Translations under genes and position numbers: made by a program
Part shown: piece after piece, positions 62,332 to 64,000 of the stretch
Numbering within the stretch: the stretch's first letter is position 1
Layout of the letters: each line of letters opens with the position of its first letter
Notes under the pieces: model-generated
The model's database searches: none
What the model saw: the letters and a program-made list of their open reading frames with translations, nothing else
What the model was told of the DNA's origin: nothing
Assembly (NCBI RefSeq): GCF_018320785.1
Contig: NC_054884.1
Coordinates: forward strand, 22,879,667-22,943,666
Length of the DNA: 64,000 nt
Origin: Cheilinus undulatus
Taxonomy: Eukaryota; Chordata; Actinopteri; Labriformes; Labridae
Direction of reading: 5' to 3'

Positions 62332-64000
62332 AATGTATTCCGGAAAATGTTATTAAAAACTCCCATATTAACCGATGCAAAGAAACTGTAGTGTTGAAAT
62401 CATGTCTTTACTGTAAAATATTATGAAATGGACAAATAAAACTCAGAAAAACTGAAAAACTGCCTTTTACTAAAGATTTCCATGGAGAGGAACAATGAGA
62501 GTTTTTGCTCAATTTTTGATGCCCCAGTCACTAGGGGCTACCAGTTTTGTCAAATGAAACCAATCTCTAAGCCAACATGTACCTGTACTTGTAGTTTACC
62601 TTATGGCAGCATGTGGTTCTATTGTTCACATTTGAGTAAAGTCCTTAAAGGAACTGGCCAAATATGGTAGTCTTTTCAAGTATGGTTGAGATGTGACAAT
62701 TGTTCTCTTGGACTTTACTCAAATCAACTTATATCCAGGGGTGAAAACAAGCAATACATTTACATATGAAGTGTAACCAAGTAGCAATTTGTGTTTCAGT
62801 TGAGAAGTTTTTAGGGGAGCATTTTGAAGCAAGCCAGGAAGAATAGGAAGAATAAGAGTTTTGCTCAATTTTTGATGCCCCAGTCACTAGGGGCTAGCAG
62901 TTTTGTCAAATAAAACCAATCTCCTATCCAACATGTATTATTATATCTCACCTTATGGCAGCATTTGGTTCTATTGTTTACGTTTGAGTCAAATTGTTGA
63001 AGTAGCTGGCCACATGTGGTGGTATTATCAAGTACGGTTCAGATGTGAGAATTGTTGTCTTGGACTTTACTCAAACCAACTTATATCCAGGGGTGAAAAC
63101 AAGCAATATATTTACATATGAAGGGTAACCAAGTAGCAATTTGTGTACTCCTTTGAGAAGTTTTTAGAGGAGCATTTTGAAGCAAGCCATGATTGAAAGG
63201 GACACCTCTGCCAAACGGGTTCATTCTTGGCCCAAGGTTCAGCCATCACACTCTTGTTTCTCTACAGATCGTATAAATCTTTCGCCTTTTACTAAAGATT
63301 TCCGTGGAGAGGAACAGTAAGAGTTTTGCTCAATTTTTGATGCCCCAGTCACTAGGGGCTACCAATTTTGTCAAATGAAATCAATCTCCTAGCCAACATA
63401 TACCTGTACTTGTAGTTTACCTTATGGCAGCATGTGGTTCTATTGTTCACATTTGAGTAAAGTCCTTAAAGGAACTGGCCAAATATGGTAGTCTATTCAA
63501 GTATGGTTGAGATGTGACAATTGTTGTCTTGGACTTTACTCAAATCAACTTATATCCAGGGGTGAAAACAAGCAATGTATTTACATATGAAGGGTAACCA
63601 AGTAGCAATTTGTGTTTCAGTTGAGAAGTTTTTAGGGGAGCATTTTGAAGCAAGCCATGATTGAAAGGGACACCTCTGCTAAACGGTTTGGTTCTTTACC
63701 CAAGATCCGGCCATCACACTCTTGTTTCTCTACAGATCGTATAAATCTTTCGCCTTTTACTAAAGATTTCCGTGGAGAGGAACAATAAGAGTTTTGCTCA
63801 ATTTTTGATGCCCCAGTCACTAGGGGCTACCAATTTTGTCAAATGAAATCAATCTCCTAGCCGACATATGCCTGTACTATCTCACCTTATGGCAGCATGT
63901 GGTTCTATTGTTCACATTTGAGTGTAATTCTTCAATGAACTGGCCAAATATGGTAGTCTTTTCAAGTATGGTTGAGATGTGACAATTGTTGTCTTGGACT

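Larger units (their letters stand above)
57321..62461 (+). mobile_element. Near-full-length two-ORF LINE inserted in the satellite
   Basis: This 5.14-kb non-LTR retrotransposon sits between exact 16-bp copies of gccttttactaaagat (57,305-57,320 and 62,462-62,477), a target-site duplication. The satellite sequence resumes in register on both sides. It has a 117-bp leader, ORF1 (57,438-58,883), a 32-bp gap, and ORF2 (58,916-62,331, broken twice). The tail has an AATAAA-like aaataaaa and two copies of gaaaaact instead of poly(A). The combination of a CCHC-knuckle ORF1, an APE endonuclease and a C-terminal CCHC motif fits the L1/Tx1 group; the exact clade is inference. Confidence 0.9.
56698..64000. 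repeat. Tandem array of a ~467-bp satellite-like unit, open at the right edge
   Basis: Units share the landmarks 'gccttttactaaagat', 'gatgccccagtcactagggg', 'aacttatatccaggggtgaa' and 'gaagtttttaggggagca'. The first landmark recurs at 63,284 and 63,752 (468 apart) and the second at about 62,874, 63,339 and 63,807. The first unit (56,698-57,320) has an insertion near 56,945-57,066 whose end (gggacattaaag..tctaatcttatctaa) looks like a LINE 3' tail. The unit after 62,462 is shortened by a deletion at about 62,835. One unit carries the LINE. The array continues beyond the window. Confidence 0.85.

Noticed and set aside
1-64000. CRISPR-like arrays, prokaryotic operons or a phage
   Set aside because: The repeats are satellites and transposons, coding sequence is intron-split, and no prokaryotic signals occur; the source is a vertebrate.

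Overview
The window is vertebrate genomic DNA, almost certainly from a teleost fish. It has intron-split genes with GT/AG junctions, very low coding density, many Tc1/mariner, hAT-like and LINE remnants, fish-type SINE tails, long homopolymer runs and microsatellites. No bacterial-type operons, CRISPR arrays or canonical tRNA/rRNA genes were seen.

Two host genes can be supported, both on the + strand. (1) At the left edge are the last two coding exons of a p75 neurotrophin receptor gene (ngfr, TNFRSF16): the juxtamembrane exon (809-969) and the death-domain exon with the stop codon (2284-2627), followed by a long 3' UTR. (2) At 40,625-48,661 is a complete nine-coding-exon sialyltransferase of the ST6GalNAc I/II type (449 aa when joined). 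It has a signal anchor, stem, sialyl motifs L, S, III and VS, and introns invaded by Tc1 and other repeats. A weak candidate 5' end of a third gene lies at 54,359-54,957.

The space between is mostly repeat-derived. From left to right: a Tc1 remnant in the last ngfr intron; a Tc1 copy split by a 1.24 kb hAT-like element with an 8-bp target duplication (8,805-10,905); a dispersed AGCT-rich repeat family seen several times; a degenerate pentanucleotide array interrupted by a probable solo LTR (17,281-19,080); SINEs; hAT-like elements at 22.4, 50.9, 53.1 and 55.7 kb; a foldback element (24.2 kb); a piggyBac-like TTAA element (28,372-28,998); two LINE reverse-transcriptase fragments (34.6-35.4 and 37.4-37.7 kb); and a further Tc1 copy just upstream of the sialyltransferase.

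The right end (56,698-64,000) is an array of a ~467-bp tandem repeat. One unit carries an almost full-length two-ORF non-LTR retrotransposon (57,321-62,461), bounded by a 16-bp target-site duplication. ORF1 has three CCHC knuckles; ORF2 has an APE endonuclease, a reverse transcriptase with a YMDD box and a C-terminal CCHC motif. ORF2 is disabled by one frameshift and one stop codon. This LINE-in-satellite arrangement is the most notable structure in the window.
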